This document shows, piece after piece, positions 1 to 8,658 of a stretch of 64,000 nucleotides of DNA (position 1 is the first letter of the stretch; every line of letters begins with the position of its first letter). The stretch lies in NCBI RefSeq assembly GCF_004209775.1, contig NZ_CP035914.1:558001-622000 (forward strand), written 5' to 3'. The translations under genes and the position numbers were made by a program. This stretch comes from Synechococcus sp. WH 8101 (GTDB lineage Bacteria; Cyanobacteriota; Cyanobacteriia; PCC-6307; Cyanobiaceae). The notes under the pieces are model-generated. The model made no database searches. It was not told the DNA's origin and saw only the letters and a list, made by a program, of their open reading frames with translations.

Positions 1-933
1 CTTGGCCAGACCGGCGGCCACCAGGCACTTAGCGACGTAGCGGGCGGCGTAGGCCGCCGAACGATCCACTTTGGTGGGATCTTTGCCGGAGAATGCACCA
101 CCGCCATGGCGGGCGTAGCCGCCGTAGGTGTCCACGATGATCTTGCGACCGGTTAGACCCGCATCCCCCTGAGGGCCTCCCACCACAAACTTCCCAGTGG
201 GATTGACCAGATAGCGGGTGCTGTCTTTGCTGGGGCGCAGGGGGAGGTCGGCTGTCGCCGGTTCCACCACATGGGTCCAGAGATCGTCGCTGATTTTCTG
301 GCGCACCTCCTGCTCACCACTCATGCCGGCCACCTCGGCGGTGTGCTGGGTGGAGATCAGGATGGTGTCGATCGCCACGGGCTTGTCGTTCTCATACACG
401 ACACTCACCTGCGTCTTGCCATCCGGCAGCAGGTAATCAAGGCTGCCGTTGTGGCGCACTTCGGCCAGGCGACGCGAGAGCCGGTGGGCGAGGCTGATCG
501 GCAGGGGCATCAGCTCCGGCGTTTCGTCGCAGGCGTAGCCAAACATGATGCCCTGATCGCCGGCCCCCACCTTGTCGAGGGGATCGCCGGCGTGATCATC
601 GGCCTCATCCACGCCCTGGGCAATGTCGGGCGATTGCTGATCCAGGGCCACCAGCACCGCGCAGCTGTTGGCATCGAAACCGCCGGCCCGGGCACCGCTG
701 TAGCCGATGTCGCGGATCACATCCCTCACTAGATGAATGAAATCCACCTGAGCCTTGGAGGTGACTTCACCCGTGATCATGCAGAGACCGGTGTTGACCA
801 CGGTTTCGCAGGCCACCCGGCTGGCACTGTCCTGGGCGAGCAGCGCGTCGAGCACGGCATCGCTGACCTGATCACAGATCTTGTCGGGATGGCCTTCGGT
901 GACGGATTCGGAGGTGAAGACGTAACGGCTCAT
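1..933 (-). CDS. metK: S-adenosylmethionine synthetase (partial, 3' end outside window)
   Basis: Makes S-adenosylmethionine from methionine and ATP in the cytoplasm. The minus-strand frame starts at ATG 933 ([20 protein letters not shown]) and stays open to base 1. About 311 of the usual ~410 residues are present, so the C-terminal quarter is missing. Visible family motifs are the N-terminal EGHPDK, the ATP-site [12 protein letters not shown] near residue 125, and the [14 protein letters not shown] glycine-rich loop near residue 285. It is the first gene of this edge, separated from the HAD gene by about 40 bases. It supplies SAM, and the window also carries the methionine-salvage genes mtnB, mtnC and mtnD that recycle the methylthio group. 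Confidence 0.97.
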   Translation of the reverse strand, partial: MSRYVFTSESVTEGHPDKICDQVSDAVLDALLAQDSASRVACETVVNTGLCMITGEVTSKAQVDFIHLVRDVIRDIGYSGARAGGFDANSCAVLVALDQQSPDIAQGVDEADDHAGDPLDKVGAGDQGIMFGYACDETPELMPLPISLAHRLSRRLAEVRHNGSLDYLLPDGKTQVSVVYENDKPVAIDTILISTQHTAEVAGMSGEQEVRQKISDDLWTHVVEPATADLPLRPSKDSTRYLVNPTGKFVVGGPQGDAGLTGRKIIVDTYGGYARHGGGAFSGKDPTKVDRSAAYAARYVAKCLVAAGLAK

Positions 934-972
934 GAGTTGCAGTAGCTGCGGCGACTGTAGGGGGAAGTGTTT

Positions 973-1743
973 TCACGTCAAACACTCCACCTGGAGCTCG
1001 CGCCAGTGTTGAATCAGATGCTGGTGGCCGGTGAGGCGAGGTGGTTGCTGCCATCCAGCCACGTAGCCGAGAGTCACCGCCACGCCGGCCTCCCGTGCCA
1101 TGTGCAGATCGGAATCAGCGTCGCCGATCAGGGCACAACGCCGGTGGTCAAGCTGCATCTGCTTGCAGAGGCGATGCACCGCGGCGGGATCCGGCTTGCA
1201 GGGAGTGTCGTCGGCGCTCCAGATGGCGCTCACCAGGGGGTGGAGACCATGATTGTCCAGAAACCGCTCGATTCCCTGGCGCGAATCGTTGCTGATCACC
1301 GCACAGCGAACGCCCGCTGCCTGCAAGGCGTGGAGGACGCGATCGGCCTCTGGCAGCAGCGGGCTGGGCTGCTCGGCGAGGGCCTGATCAGCGAGCTGAA
1401 AGCAGGCGTCGGCCAGTCGCAAGGCCTGGGGCCAGGAGGGTTCCAGCTGGGTAACGGTGGCAGCTGTGGCGATGAGGTTGTGCTGGCGTGAGGCCACGGC
1501 CAGCAGGCCAGTAGGGGAGACCCCGGCGGCACTGATGCCATAGAGCCGTTGCAGTTGATCCACCAGCTGCTCGCAAACGCCGGCGGAGTGACCGGCCTGG
1601 CGGAATACCGTGGCAGCCGCTTGAAGTCGCTGCCGACCGAGGCCGATCAGGTGGGGTTCGCTATGAGACAGGGTGCCGTCCTTGTCGAACAGCACCCCGT
1701 CAACGTCGGCCAGGGTGATGCCGTTGAGCAGCAACCGGGCCAT
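973..1743 (-). CDS. HAD-superfamily hydrolase (phosphoglycolate-phosphatase-like)
   Basis: A 256-residue haloacid-dehalogenase hydrolase, probably a small-molecule phosphatase. Motif I is LFDKDGTLSHSE near residue 20, with the nucleophile and acid aspartates. A motif II-type segment is AVISNDSRQGIERF, and motifs III/IV are CKPDPAAVHRL followed by ALIGDADSDLHMAREAG. The helical cap between motifs I and II resembles the phosphoglycolate phosphatase (Gph/PGP) group. The substrate cannot be told from sequence. Start is ATG 1743, 22 bases downstream of the rpsA stop on the same strand, so the two may share a transcript. Confidence 0.9.
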   Translation of the reverse strand: MARLLLNGITLADVDGVLFDKDGTLSHSEPHLIGLGRQRLQAAATVFRQAGHSAGVCEQLVDQLQRLYGISAAGVSPTGLLAVASRQHNLIATAATVTQLEPSWPQALRLADACFQLADQALAEQPSPLLPEADRVLHALQAAGVRCAVISNDSRQGIERFLDNHGLHPLVSAIWSADDTPCKPDPAAVHRLCKQMQLDHRRCALIGDADSDLHMAREAGVAVTLGYVAGWQQPPRLTGHQHLIQHWRELQVECLT

Positions 1744-1765
1744 GAATGGAAGGCTGGACCGTTGA

Positions 1766-2875
1766 TCAGCCCATCATGCCGTAGCCATCGTCGCCTTCCT
1801 CGGCCTGCTCCAGCAGCATCTGCTTGTAGCGGGCTGCCATCTCCTCGGCCTTTTCGAACACCTTCTGGGGATCGGTGAGCATGTCGCCCGGTTCCGGTTC
1901 GAGTGCCTTGGTAGAGAGGGAAATCCGACCCCGCTCGGCATCGAGGTCGATGATCATCACCTTCATCTGATCATTCACATTGAGCACCGAGTGCGGCGTT
2001 TCGATGTGCTCGTGGCTGATTTCGGAGATGTGCAGCAGACCGCTGACGCCACCGATGTCGATGAAGGCGCCGTAGGGCTTGATGCCGCGGACGGTGCCGA
2101 TCACCACTTCGCCCACCTCCAGGCGATTCATCTTGCGCTCCACCAGGGCGCGGCGATGACTGAGCACCAGACGGTTGCGCTCCTCGTCGACTTCCAGGAA
2201 CTTGAGCGGCAGGAAATCGGCGACCAGCTCTTCCTTGGGCTTGCGGGTGCTGATATGGCTGCCAGGAATGAAGCCGCGCAGGCCCTCCACCCGCACCAGG
2301 GCACCACCGCGGTTGGTGGCAAACACCTCGGAATAGATGGTGGCGTCTTCCTTCTGCAGCTGACGCACCCGCTCCCAGGCCCGCTGGTACTCAATCCGGC
2401 GGATGGAGAGAGCAAGCTGCCCGTCTTCGTTCTCCTCACTCATGATGAAGAACTCGCGCACCTCACCGGGCTGAAGCACGTCGCTCAGACCTTCCACCCG
2501 GTTGATCGACACCTCCTGCATCGGCATGAAGGCGGCGGTCTTGGCGCCGATGTCGATCATCGCCCCCTTCGATTCCAGGGCGAACACGGTGCCGTTGACG
2601 ATGTCGCCCGGCTTGAAGTTGTAGTCGTACTTGCTGAGAAGCGCCGCAAACTCGTCGAGGGTGAAGCCGGCGTTATCGAGATCACGGCTGCTCGCCCGGC
2701 TGCTGGGGTCGTCGGCCGTGGGCACATCCTCCGGAATGCTCAGGTCGTTCTCGTCGAAGGCTTCATCGGCAGTCAGCACCTCAGCCTGAGCAGCGACTTG
2801 CTCGGCGGCATCGGTGAGGTTTGCAGCTGATTCGACAGCGGGGTCCTGAACCTGGTCGGTGGAGGAAACAGACAT
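1766..2875 (-). CDS. rpsA: 30S ribosomal protein S1
   Basis: Ribosomal protein S1, which binds mRNA at the 30S platform during initiation. ATG 2875 (MSVSSTDQVQDP) gives 369 residues. The frame is open upstream but that extension is basic and unlike S1. After an acidic, low-complexity N-terminal ~85 residues there are three S1/OB repeats: KPGDIVNGTVFAL..., a degenerate middle one containing GLRGFIPGSHIS, and a canonical third with VGEVVIGTVRGIKPYGAFID. Three repeats is the usual cyanobacterial arrangement, against six in E. coli. The C terminus ends in an acidic Glu/Asp/Gly tail. It sits between nrdR and a HAD gene on the same strand. Confidence 0.96.
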   Translation of the reverse strand: MSVSSTDQVQDPAVESAANLTDAAEQVAAQAEVLTADEAFDENDLSIPEDVPTADDPSSRASSRDLDNAGFTLDEFAALLSKYDYNFKPGDIVNGTVFALESKGAMIDIGAKTAAFMPMQEVSINRVEGLSDVLQPGEVREFFIMSEENEDGQLALSIRRIEYQRAWERVRQLQKEDATIYSEVFATNRGGALVRVEGLRGFIPGSHISTRKPKEELVADFLPLKFLEVDEERNRLVLSHRRALVERKMNRLEVGEVVIGTVRGIKPYGAFIDIGGVSGLLHISEISHEHIETPHSVLNVNDQMKVMIIDLDAERGRISLSTKALEPEPGDMLTDPQKVFEKAEEMAARYKQMLLEQAEEGDDGYGMMG

Positions 2876-2992
2876 GGAGCGATGGCGGTCTGCCCGGAGA
2901 CAGTGCGAAGGAATGACGTGGTGGCCCGCCGACCACAACGATCGAATCCGCCATTCTGTCAGATCGACTTGGTTGAGCCGTGGAGGGTTGCT

Positions 2993-3466
2993 TCAGACCG
3001 CTGCCAGCGGGGTGGCCGAGTCGTTCATGCCTTCGAGGGTCTTCACAAAATCATTGACGCCACGGAACTGCCGGTACACAGAGGCGAAGCGCACATAGGC
3101 CACTTCGCTGAGCTCCTTGAGCTGATTGAGCACCATTTCCCCGATCTCCTGGCTGCTCACCTCCCGTCCGTTGCGCTGTTGCAGGGCAAGTTCGAGATCG
3201 TCCACGATCGTTTCCAGTCGGGAGGCGGTCAGACCGGTTTTTTCGCAGGCCCGGCTGAGACCGTGAAGCAGTTTGCTGCGACTGAAACTTTCCCGGCTGC
3301 CATTCCGCTTGAGCACGGTGATCGGCATGGTTTCCACCCTTTCGTAGGTGGTGAAGCGGAACTCACAATTGAGGCACTCACGACGGCGCCGCACGCTTCT
3401 GCCGCCGTCGGCAGCACGGGACTCGAGCACCCGGCTGTCTGTGTTTTGGCAGGAAGGGCACTGCAC
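2993..3466 (-). CDS. nrdR: Ribonucleotide-reductase transcriptional repressor NrdR
   Basis: Nucleotide-sensing repressor of ribonucleotide reductase genes. The 157-residue product has the N-terminal zinc ribbon with cysteines at 3, 6, 31 and 34 (MQCPSCQN...[16 protein letters not shown]), then an ATP-cone domain from about residue 49 ([20 protein letters not shown]) to about 140. Length is typical. It lies 117 bases upstream of rpsA on the same strand and downstream of the psbB-psbT terminator, so it should have its own promoter. A perfect 11-base palindrome lies about 40 bases upstream of its start and is listed separately. Confidence 0.96.
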   Translation of the reverse strand: MQCPSCQNTDSRVLESRAADGGRSVRRRRECLNCEFRFTTYERVETMPITVLKRNGSRESFSRSKLLHGLSRACEKTGLTASRLETIVDDLELALQQRNGREVSSQEIGEMVLNQLKELSEVAYVRFASVYRQFRGVNDFVKTLEGMNDSATPLAAV

Positions 3467-3500
3467 GCCCGAGCTACTCCGAGTTCAAGGTTGTGAACCG

Positions 3501-3517
3501 ATTGTAGACACTGTGTC
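3501..3517 (-). promoter_or_regulatory. Candidate -10 element and palindromic operator upstream of nrdR
   Basis: On the minus strand a TACAAT hexamer (plus-strand 3501-3506) lies about 35 bases before the nrdR start. It directly abuts the perfect palindrome GACACTGTGTC (3507-3517). A palindrome overlapping the -10/-35 spacer is a normal place for an operator, and nrdR is often autoregulated, but the site is less A+T-rich than the usual NrdR box. No convincing -35 is seen at 17 bases. Assignment is by position only. Confidence 0.3.
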
Positions 3518-3534
3518 CAGAGCTGGAATCACAA

Positions 3535-3562
3535 CAAAAAAGCCCCACCGATTGGTGGGGCT
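3535..3562 (-). terminator. Rho-independent terminator of psbB-psbT
   Basis: Nine-base perfect stem (plus strand 3541-3549 AGCCCCACC, loop GATT, 3554-3562 GGTGGGGCT). Read on the minus strand it is followed by a T run (complement of 3535-3540). It lies 20 bases past the psbT stop and before the nrdR promoter region. Confidence 0.9.
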
Positions 3563-3582
3563 TGACGTAGGAACTCTGTGGA

Positions 3583-3678
3583 TCACTTGCCGATCTTCGG
3601 AGGATCGCGGAAGGCGATCGCGAAGAAGAGCGTGGCAATCGCCAGGGTGAGGATGAGGATGTAAGCGAAGCTTTCCAT
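3583..3678 (-). CDS. psbT: Photosystem II protein PsbT
   Basis: Small photosystem II subunit at the dimer interface near D1 and CP47. It encodes 31 residues beginning [18 protein letters not shown] and ending RDPPKIGK: one transmembrane helix plus a short charged stromal tail, exactly the PsbT pattern. ATG 3678 is preceded by a GGAG ribosome-binding site 8 bases upstream on the minus strand. It is 21 bases downstream of psbB, the conserved cyanobacterial and plastid arrangement, and is followed by a strong terminator. Confidence 0.97.
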   Translation of the reverse strand: MESFAYILILTLAIATLFFAIAFRDPPKIGK

Positions 3679-3699
3679 CGGGGAATCTCCTGAGGGCGA

Positions 3700-5259
3700 T
3701 CAGCTGAGGGGGGAACCGGCCGGGGGCACGTAGCCCTCGGGAAGGCGACGGGTGGAACGGTCGCCCAGTTTTTGGAACAGACCGAACTCCACTTGTTCGC
3801 CGAGATCCGGATCGATACCGGCAAACACATCGCGATACAGGGTCCGAGCGCCGTGCCAGATGTGCCCGAAGAAGAAGAGCAGGGCGAAGGTGGCATGGCC
3901 GAAGGTGAACCAGCCGCGGGGTGAACTGCGGAAGGTGCCGTCGGAGTGGTAGGTCTCGCGGTCGAACTCAAAGGCCTCACCAAGTTGAGCCTTACGGGCC
4001 AAACGCTTCACATCGGCAGGATCCGTGAAGGTTTGGCCATCCAGGGCCCCACCGAACACCTTGGCCGTCACGCCCTGCTGCTCAAAGGAATACTTGGCTT
4101 CAGCGCGACGGAAGGGGATGTCAGCGCGAACGATGCCATCGCTGTCTTCCAGAACCACAGGGAAGTTCTCGAAGAAGTTGGGAAGACGACGCACCTGAAG
4201 ATCGCGACCATCCTTATCGGTGAAGGCGATATGACCCAGCCATCCGGTGGGCAGGCCATCACCGTTCACCATCGGACCGACGCGGAACAGGCCACCCTTG
4301 GCAGGGCTGTTGCCGACGTAGTCGTAGAAGGCGAGCTTTTCAGGAATGGCTGCGAAGGCTTCCTGAGCTGAGGCGCCCTGATCCATCGCCGTCTGGACGC
4401 GACGGTTGATTTCCGTTTTGAAGTAACTCTGATCCCACTGGTAACGGGTGGGGCCGAACAGCTCGACAGGTGTTGCAGCGGAGCCGTACCACATCGTGCC
4501 AGCCACGATGAAGGCTGCGAAGAACACAGCGGCGATGGCACTGGCCAAAACCGTTTCGATGTTGCCCATCCGAAGCGCCTTGTAGAGACGCTCGGGCGGT
4601 CGGGTGGTGATGTGAAAAATGCCGGCAATGATGCCGACGATGCCGGCTGCGATGTGGTGAGCGACGATGCCACCGGGATTGAAGGGGTTGAAACCCTCTG
4701 GCCCCCAAGCCGGTTGAACCGCCTCGAGATGGCCGGTCAAGCCATAGGGATCGGAGACCCACATCCCCGGACCAAACACACCGGTGAGGTGGAAGGCGCC
4801 GAAGCCGAAGCAACCCAAGCCTGCCAAGAGCAGGTGGATGCCGAAGATTTTGGGGAGGTCAAGGGCAGGCTCGCCGGTGCGGGGGTCCTGCCAGATCTCG
4901 AGATCCCAATAGGTCCAGTGCCAGATGGCGGCAAGCATCAGCAGGCCACTGAACACGATGTGAGCCGCTGCGACACCTTCAAAGCTCCAGAAGCCAGGAT
5001 CCACACCGGTTTCTCCGGTGATGCTCCAACCTCCCCAGCTGCCGGTGACGCCAAGTCGGGCCATGAAAGGCATGACGAACATGCCCTGACGCCACATCGG
5101 ATTCAGTACAGGATCCGAGGGGTCGAAAATAGCGAGTTCATAAAGAGCCATCGAGCCGGCCCAGCCGGCAACGAGGGCGGTGTGCATGAGGTGCACGGCC
5201 AGAAGTCGGCCGGGGTCGTTGATGACGACGGTGTGCACCCGATACCAGGGCAATCCCAT
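3700..5259 (-). CDS. psbB: Photosystem II CP47 chlorophyll-binding core antenna
   Basis: CP47, the six-helix inner antenna that binds chlorophyll a and passes excitation to the photosystem II reaction centre in the thylakoid. The 519-residue protein starts [20 protein letters not shown], the invariant CP47 N terminus. It has paired histidines in the transmembrane helices (for example [12 protein letters not shown] and [13 protein letters not shown]), a large lumenal loop between helices 5 and 6 (about residues 255-450), and the conserved last helix [21 protein letters not shown]. Length is typical. It forms an operon with psbT. The divergent neighbour is a ferredoxin gene, with a 232-base shared upstream region. 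Confidence 0.98.
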   Translation of the reverse strand: MGLPWYRVHTVVINDPGRLLAVHLMHTALVAGWAGSMALYELAIFDPSDPVLNPMWRQGMFVMPFMARLGVTGSWGGWSITGETGVDPGFWSFEGVAAAHIVFSGLLMLAAIWHWTYWDLEIWQDPRTGEPALDLPKIFGIHLLLAGLGCFGFGAFHLTGVFGPGMWVSDPYGLTGHLEAVQPAWGPEGFNPFNPGGIVAHHIAAGIVGIIAGIFHITTRPPERLYKALRMGNIETVLASAIAAVFFAAFIVAGTMWYGSAATPVELFGPTRYQWDQSYFKTEINRRVQTAMDQGASAQEAFAAIPEKLAFYDYVGNSPAKGGLFRVGPMVNGDGLPTGWLGHIAFTDKDGRDLQVRRLPNFFENFPVVLEDSDGIVRADIPFRRAEAKYSFEQQGVTAKVFGGALDGQTFTDPADVKRLARKAQLGEAFEFDRETYHSDGTFRSSPRGWFTFGHATFALLFFFGHIWHGARTLYRDVFAGIDPDLGEQVEFGLFQKLGDRSTRRLPEGYVPPAGSPLS

Positions 5260-5491
5260 GGGTCAGGTTCGGGGGAACGAAGCTGCTGATGCAGCCAGAC
5301 TTCGCGATCGTAAGGGGTGTGGTCGGTGGGACGGGGGACGCTGTCGCGAGCTGCAATGTCTGCCCATGCGCTCTTTCGGCCGTGCTAACCGCACGGATTG
5401 ACTTGGTCTGGCTGCCCAAAGGGGCCCCTTGAGGGAGGTTACAAATCGAAATCCCTCGATTCACAATGGTGAGGCAGCTGCCCAAGTCGCC

Positions 5492-5959
5492 ATGCCGGTG
5501 ATCCGATTTGTACGAGAAGGTCGCGACGTGGAGTGTTACCCAGGCGAAAACCTGCGCGAAGTGGCGTTACGGGAAGGGATCGCTCTTTACGGGCTCAAAG
5601 GTCAGCTGGGCAATTGCGGCGGCTGTGGACAGTGCATCACCTGCTTTGTGGATGTGCCGGAAGGGGGAGCGCTGGGGGCCCTCTCGCCCCGCACGGCTGT
5701 GGAGGAGGCCAAGTTGCGCCGGCGACCCCAGTCCTGGCGGCTGGCTTGCCAGACCCTGGTGGAAGGGTCGGTGTTGATCATGACGCGCCCGCAGACGGGC
5801 CTGGCTGATGCTGCGGCCCGGTTGGCCGCTGCTCAGGCGACGCCGTTGCCATCAGGGCCCACCGCCTGGCCGGTCACGCAAGAGCCAGAGGTTTCCTCTG
5901 AGGACCAGGAGGTCAGCGCATCGTCGGATGAAGCTGCTACGCCCGGTGACGAGGACTGA
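5492..5959 (+). CDS. 2Fe-2S ferredoxin-like protein
   Basis: Plant-type [2Fe-2S] ferredoxin, an electron carrier of unknown partner. ATG 5492 ([20 protein letters not shown]) gives 155 residues. The iron-sulfur loop is [12 protein letters not shown] near residues 43-54, and the fourth cysteine is in [11 protein letters not shown] near residue 88. This spacing is characteristic of the adrenodoxin/ferredoxin-like cyanobacterial group rather than photosynthetic PetF. After residue ~100 there is an unusual 50-residue Ala/Pro/Glu/Ser-rich acidic tail with no recognisable fold. It lies upstream of psbM and divergent from psbB, so a role linked to photosystem II is an inference from context. Confidence 0.88.
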   Translation: MPVIRFVREGRDVECYPGENLREVALREGIALYGLKGQLGNCGGCGQCITCFVDVPEGGALGALSPRTAVEEAKLRRRPQSWRLACQTLVEGSVLIMTRPQTGLADAAARLAAAQATPLPSGPTAWPVTQEPEVSSEDQEVSASSDEAATPGDED

Positions 5960-6018
5960 GGCAGTCGGCGGGTTGCCGGCCGAACGGTGATACGTTCCGG
6001 TGGAATCTTTCAGCGGTC

Positions 6019-6123
6019 ATGGAAACCAACGATCTCGGTTTTGTTGCCAGCCTTCTGTTTGTGCTGGTTCCGACGGTCTTCCTGATCATCCTGTTCATCC
6101 AGACCAACAGTCGTCAGAGCTGA
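6019..6123 (+). CDS. psbM: Photosystem II protein PsbM
   Basis: Single-helix photosystem II subunit at the dimer interface. It encodes 34 residues starting [19 protein letters not shown] and ending IQTNSRQS, one transmembrane helix of about 22 residues, matching PsbM in length and sequence. It begins 59 bases after the ferredoxin stop and is probably co-transcribed with it. It converges on the UspA gene. Confidence 0.95.
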   Translation: METNDLGFVASLLFVLVPTVFLIILFIQTNSRQS

Positions 6124-6140
6124 GCGGCCCCTGGGCCCGA

Positions 6141-6156
6141 AGGGGACCGATCCCCT
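6141..6156. terminator. Hairpin between convergent psbM and UspA genes
   Basis: Perfect inverted repeat AGGGGA-CCGA-TCCCCT in the 32-base gap between convergent stops. There is no T run on either side, so it is a weak or non-canonical bidirectional terminator candidate. Confidence 0.35.
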
Positions 6157-7004
6157 CAGGAACGCTCCGGCTCCCGTACCAACAGGACGGGCGCCGGAGC
6201 ATGCACGCGGATGTAATCGCTCACCGAGCCTCCCAGCAGTTTGTCGAGATCCACCAGGCCTCGAGCCACGAGGGGTCGGCGATCCTGTGAGGCGATCACC
6301 ACCAGATCGGCATTCACCTCCTTGGCGGCTTGGCAGACGCCGCGACCCACGTCATTCGCGGTGATGTGCAGGGGGGTCAACGCGACGCCGAAGCTCCTAG
6401 CCCGCTGCACCGCCGCATTCAGCAGGCTGTCACTCTTGCTTGCTGCCCCCCTGGTCGGGGCCACGTCCTGACGGGCCACATGCACGCCGGTCAGATGGCC
6501 CCCAGGAATGTCGCGCACCATCTCGCAGGCCAGTCGCAGGGCGTCGTCTCCCACGCCGGTGCCATCCACAGTGACCAGCAGCCTGTTCACATGACGGACG
6601 TAAAGGTCGTCGCGCACGAGCAGCATCGGGCGAGTCGAGAGCTGGAAGACGTACTGACTGGTGCTGTTGGCCAGGATCGACTGCAGGCGTCCCAGTCCGC
6701 GGGAGCCCATCACGATCAGGTCAGCATTGAGTTCATCGGCGACCTTGAGCACGGTCTGCTTCGCATCACCGGAGCGGATGATCGCGTTGACCTCGCTGCG
6801 ATCGAGGCCCAGGCGCTCGGCGGCCTGAGACAACAGCGCCGCTGCAGCACTCCAGTGCTCATCCGATCCGGATTTGTCCTGTTCCGGCACCACATGCAGC
6901 AGGTTGATGCGCGCTGAGCGGAACCCGGGCAGGTCGCGGAGCATCCTCACCATCTCCTCGACGTGACCCTTGCCGGAGTCGGCGATCAGCAGGTTGTTGA
7001 ACAC
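6156..7004 (-). CDS. Tandem universal stress protein (UspA family)
   Basis: Two UspA domains in one 282-residue chain: residues ~1-135 (starts MFNNLLIADSGKGHVEEM, ends near FQLSTRPMLLVRDD) and ~140-280 (starts VNRLLVTVDGTGVGDDALRL). The first domain carries the ATP-binding-type signature DLIVMGSRGLGRLQSILANST. The equivalent in the second is DLVVIASQDRRPLVARGLVD, which lacks the G-x2-G-x9-G-S/T spacing, so only the first half may bind nucleotide. Start is GTG 7004. It is a monocistronic minus-strand gene with a 35-base gap to the divergent thioesterase gene. Function beyond general stress response is not known. Confidence 0.9.
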   Translation of the reverse strand: MFNNLLIADSGKGHVEEMVRMLRDLPGFRSARINLLHVVPEQDKSGSDEHWSAAAALLSQAAERLGLDRSEVNAIIRSGDAKQTVLKVADELNADLIVMGSRGLGRLQSILANSTSQYVFQLSTRPMLLVRDDLYVRHVNRLLVTVDGTGVGDDALRLACEMVRDIPGGHLTGVHVARQDVAPTRGAASKSDSLLNAAVQRARSFGVALTPLHITANDVGRGVCQAAKEVNADLVVIASQDRRPLVARGLVDLDKLLGGSVSDYIRVHAPAPVLLVREPERS

Positions 7005-7039
7005 GGCAGTGCAGCGGCCTTTGCAGCAGCCTATGGCCG

Positions 7040-7507
7040 ATGATCCGCGTCAGAAACATGGTGATTGAGAGCGTTACGACGCCCCCCTGGTGCTGGCGGA
7101 AGCGGGTGCTGCCCCAGCACACCGACCATGGTGGTGTGATGTGGCATGGGGCCTACGTGGCCTGGCTGGAGGAAGCGCGTGTGGAGGCCCTGGCTGCTGT
7201 GGGCCTGCCCTACGACCGCCTCGCCGCTGAGGGGCTGGAAATGCCGGTGGTGCGCCTGGAGGTGGAGTATCGCCAGGCCCTGCACCATGGCGAGCGGGTG
7301 GACCTGGAAAGCTGGGCGCTGGAGCGCCGGGGCGTGCGCTGGCCCTGGGCGAGTCGCTGGCGCCGTGAGGATGGACAGGTGGCAGCGATGGCGCGTGTCG
7401 AGCTGGTGCTGGTGCGGCTCGAGGGGGCGCGGCGCACCGTGCTCCGCCAGGCGCCGCCGGCCTTGCGGGAGGCGCTGGAGTGCCTGCAGCGGGGACCGTC
7501 CGCATGA
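7040..7507 (+). CDS. Hotdog-fold acyl-CoA thioesterase
   Basis: A 155-residue single hotdog domain of the 4-hydroxybenzoyl-CoA thioesterase family. The signature is QHTDHGGVMWHGAYVAWLEE, with the family aspartate (HxDxxG) and downstream Tyr/Glu, followed by the central strand VVRLEVEYRQALHHGERVDL. In cyanobacteria this family includes the 1,4-dihydroxy-2-naphthoyl-CoA thioesterase of phylloquinone synthesis, so that is one possible role, but the active site alone does not decide the substrate. Start ATG 7040 is taken; ATG 7058 is also possible and removes six residues that do not look conserved. dprA follows 32 bases later. Confidence 0.85.
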   Translation: MIRVRNMVIESVTTPPWCWRKRVLPQHTDHGGVMWHGAYVAWLEEARVEALAAVGLPYDRLAAEGLEMPVVRLEVEYRQALHHGERVDLESWALERRGVRWPWASRWRREDGQVAAMARVELVLVRLEGARRTVLRQAPPALREALECLQRGPSA

Positions 7508-7539
7508 GAGGGTGGTACACATGAACTAAGGGGAAGGGA

Positions 7540-8649
7540 TTGGAGGCGCGTGATTGGTGGTGGCTCTGGAGTCGCTGTCCTGGCTTGGGGACCGTTCGCC
7601 TGTCGGCGTTGCAGTCACTGGCGACGCAGGATCCAGCCGGCCTGGCTGGTCTCTGGTCTTGGCCGCTGCCACGGCTGCAACGTGCATTGCGTTGGCCAGA
7701 CTCCCTGACGCAGACGGTCGATGCGTACCGCAGCCGCTGGGGCGCCAGCCCGGCAGTGCGGGCTCCTGACACCGTTCTGATTCCCGGTGATGCCAACTGG
7801 CCCCTGGCCCTGGCGGATCTGAAGCGGCCGCCGCCTCTGTTGCACTGGCGGGGCGATGCCGCTCTGCTGCCCACGGTGTCTGCGCGGCAGGCGGTCGCGA
7901 TCGTCGGCACCCGCCGGCCCTCCAGCCATGGCCTGCGCATGGCGGAAGCTCTCGGCGCAGCGCTGGCGCGGGCGGGTTGGCCCGTGGTCAGCGGCCTGGC
8001 TGAGGGGGTGGATGCGGCGGCCCATCAAGGCTGCCTGAAGGCAGGCGGTGCTCCGGTTGGCGTGGTGGGCACGCCCCTCACGCGGGTCTATCCGCCTGAG
8101 CATGAAAGGCTGCAGGCGGCCCTGGCGAGCCAAGGGCTGCTGCTCAGTGAACATGGGCCCGAGGCCAGGGTGAGTCGGGCCAGCTTTGCCCTGCGAAATC
8201 GGCTTCTGGTAGCCCTTGCCGATTGGGTGGTCGTAGTGGAATGCCCGGAGGGAAGCGGCGCGCTGATTTCAGCCGAGATTGCCCTCGCGATGGAGCGGTC
8301 GCTCTGGGTGGTGCCTGGGGATGCTTTGCGTCAGTCGTCCTGCGGCAGCAATCGCTTGCTCACGTGTGGCGCCTGCCCGTTGCTCTCGATCGAGTCGTTT
8401 CTCACCGCCCTCGGGCCCGGCCCCTGCGCTGATGGTGCTCAGGCTCCTGCGGTCAGCGGGGGTGGTGGCAGCCATGCCCCCGAGATGCAGGATGAGCCTC
8501 TGTTGCGGCTTCTGGAAGAGGGAGCCGGCCTCGATCGTCTGGCTCGGGATCTGGGGCGTCCCACCGGGGTGCTTGCCGAGCAGCTGTTGCAGCTCGAATT
8601 GCAGGGGCTGGTGAAGGCGGAAGCAGGGATGCGATGGCGGCTTGTTTAG
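7540..8649 (+). CDS. dprA: DNA-processing protein DprA/Smf
   Basis: DprA binds incoming single-stranded DNA during natural transformation and loads RecA. The 369-residue protein has an N-terminal SAM-like region, the DprA Rossmann fold from about residue 95 (AVAIVGTRRPSSHGLRMAEAL, SGLAEGVDAAAHQGCL, LRNRLLVALADWVVVVE) and a C-terminal winged helix (about 300-365, LLRLLEEGAGLDRLARDLGR). It uses a TTG start at 7540 preceded by a strong GGGGAAGGGA ribosome-binding site. It lies between a thioesterase and prmC on the same strand with a 9-base gap to prmC. Presence suggests competence machinery, but no other competence gene is in this window. Confidence 0.95.
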   Translation: MEARDWWWLWSRCPGLGTVRLSALQSLATQDPAGLAGLWSWPLPRLQRALRWPDSLTQTVDAYRSRWGASPAVRAPDTVLIPGDANWPLALADLKRPPPLLHWRGDAALLPTVSARQAVAIVGTRRPSSHGLRMAEALGAALARAGWPVVSGLAEGVDAAAHQGCLKAGGAPVGVVGTPLTRVYPPEHERLQAALASQGLLLSEHGPEARVSRASFALRNRLLVALADWVVVVECPEGSGALISAEIALAMERSLWVVPGDALRQSSCGSNRLLTCGACPLLSIESFLTALGPGPCADGAQAPAVSGGGGSHAPEMQDEPLLRLLEEGAGLDRLARDLGRPTGVLAEQLLQLELQGLVKAEAGMRWRLV

Positions 8650-8658
8650 GTTCAGCCC

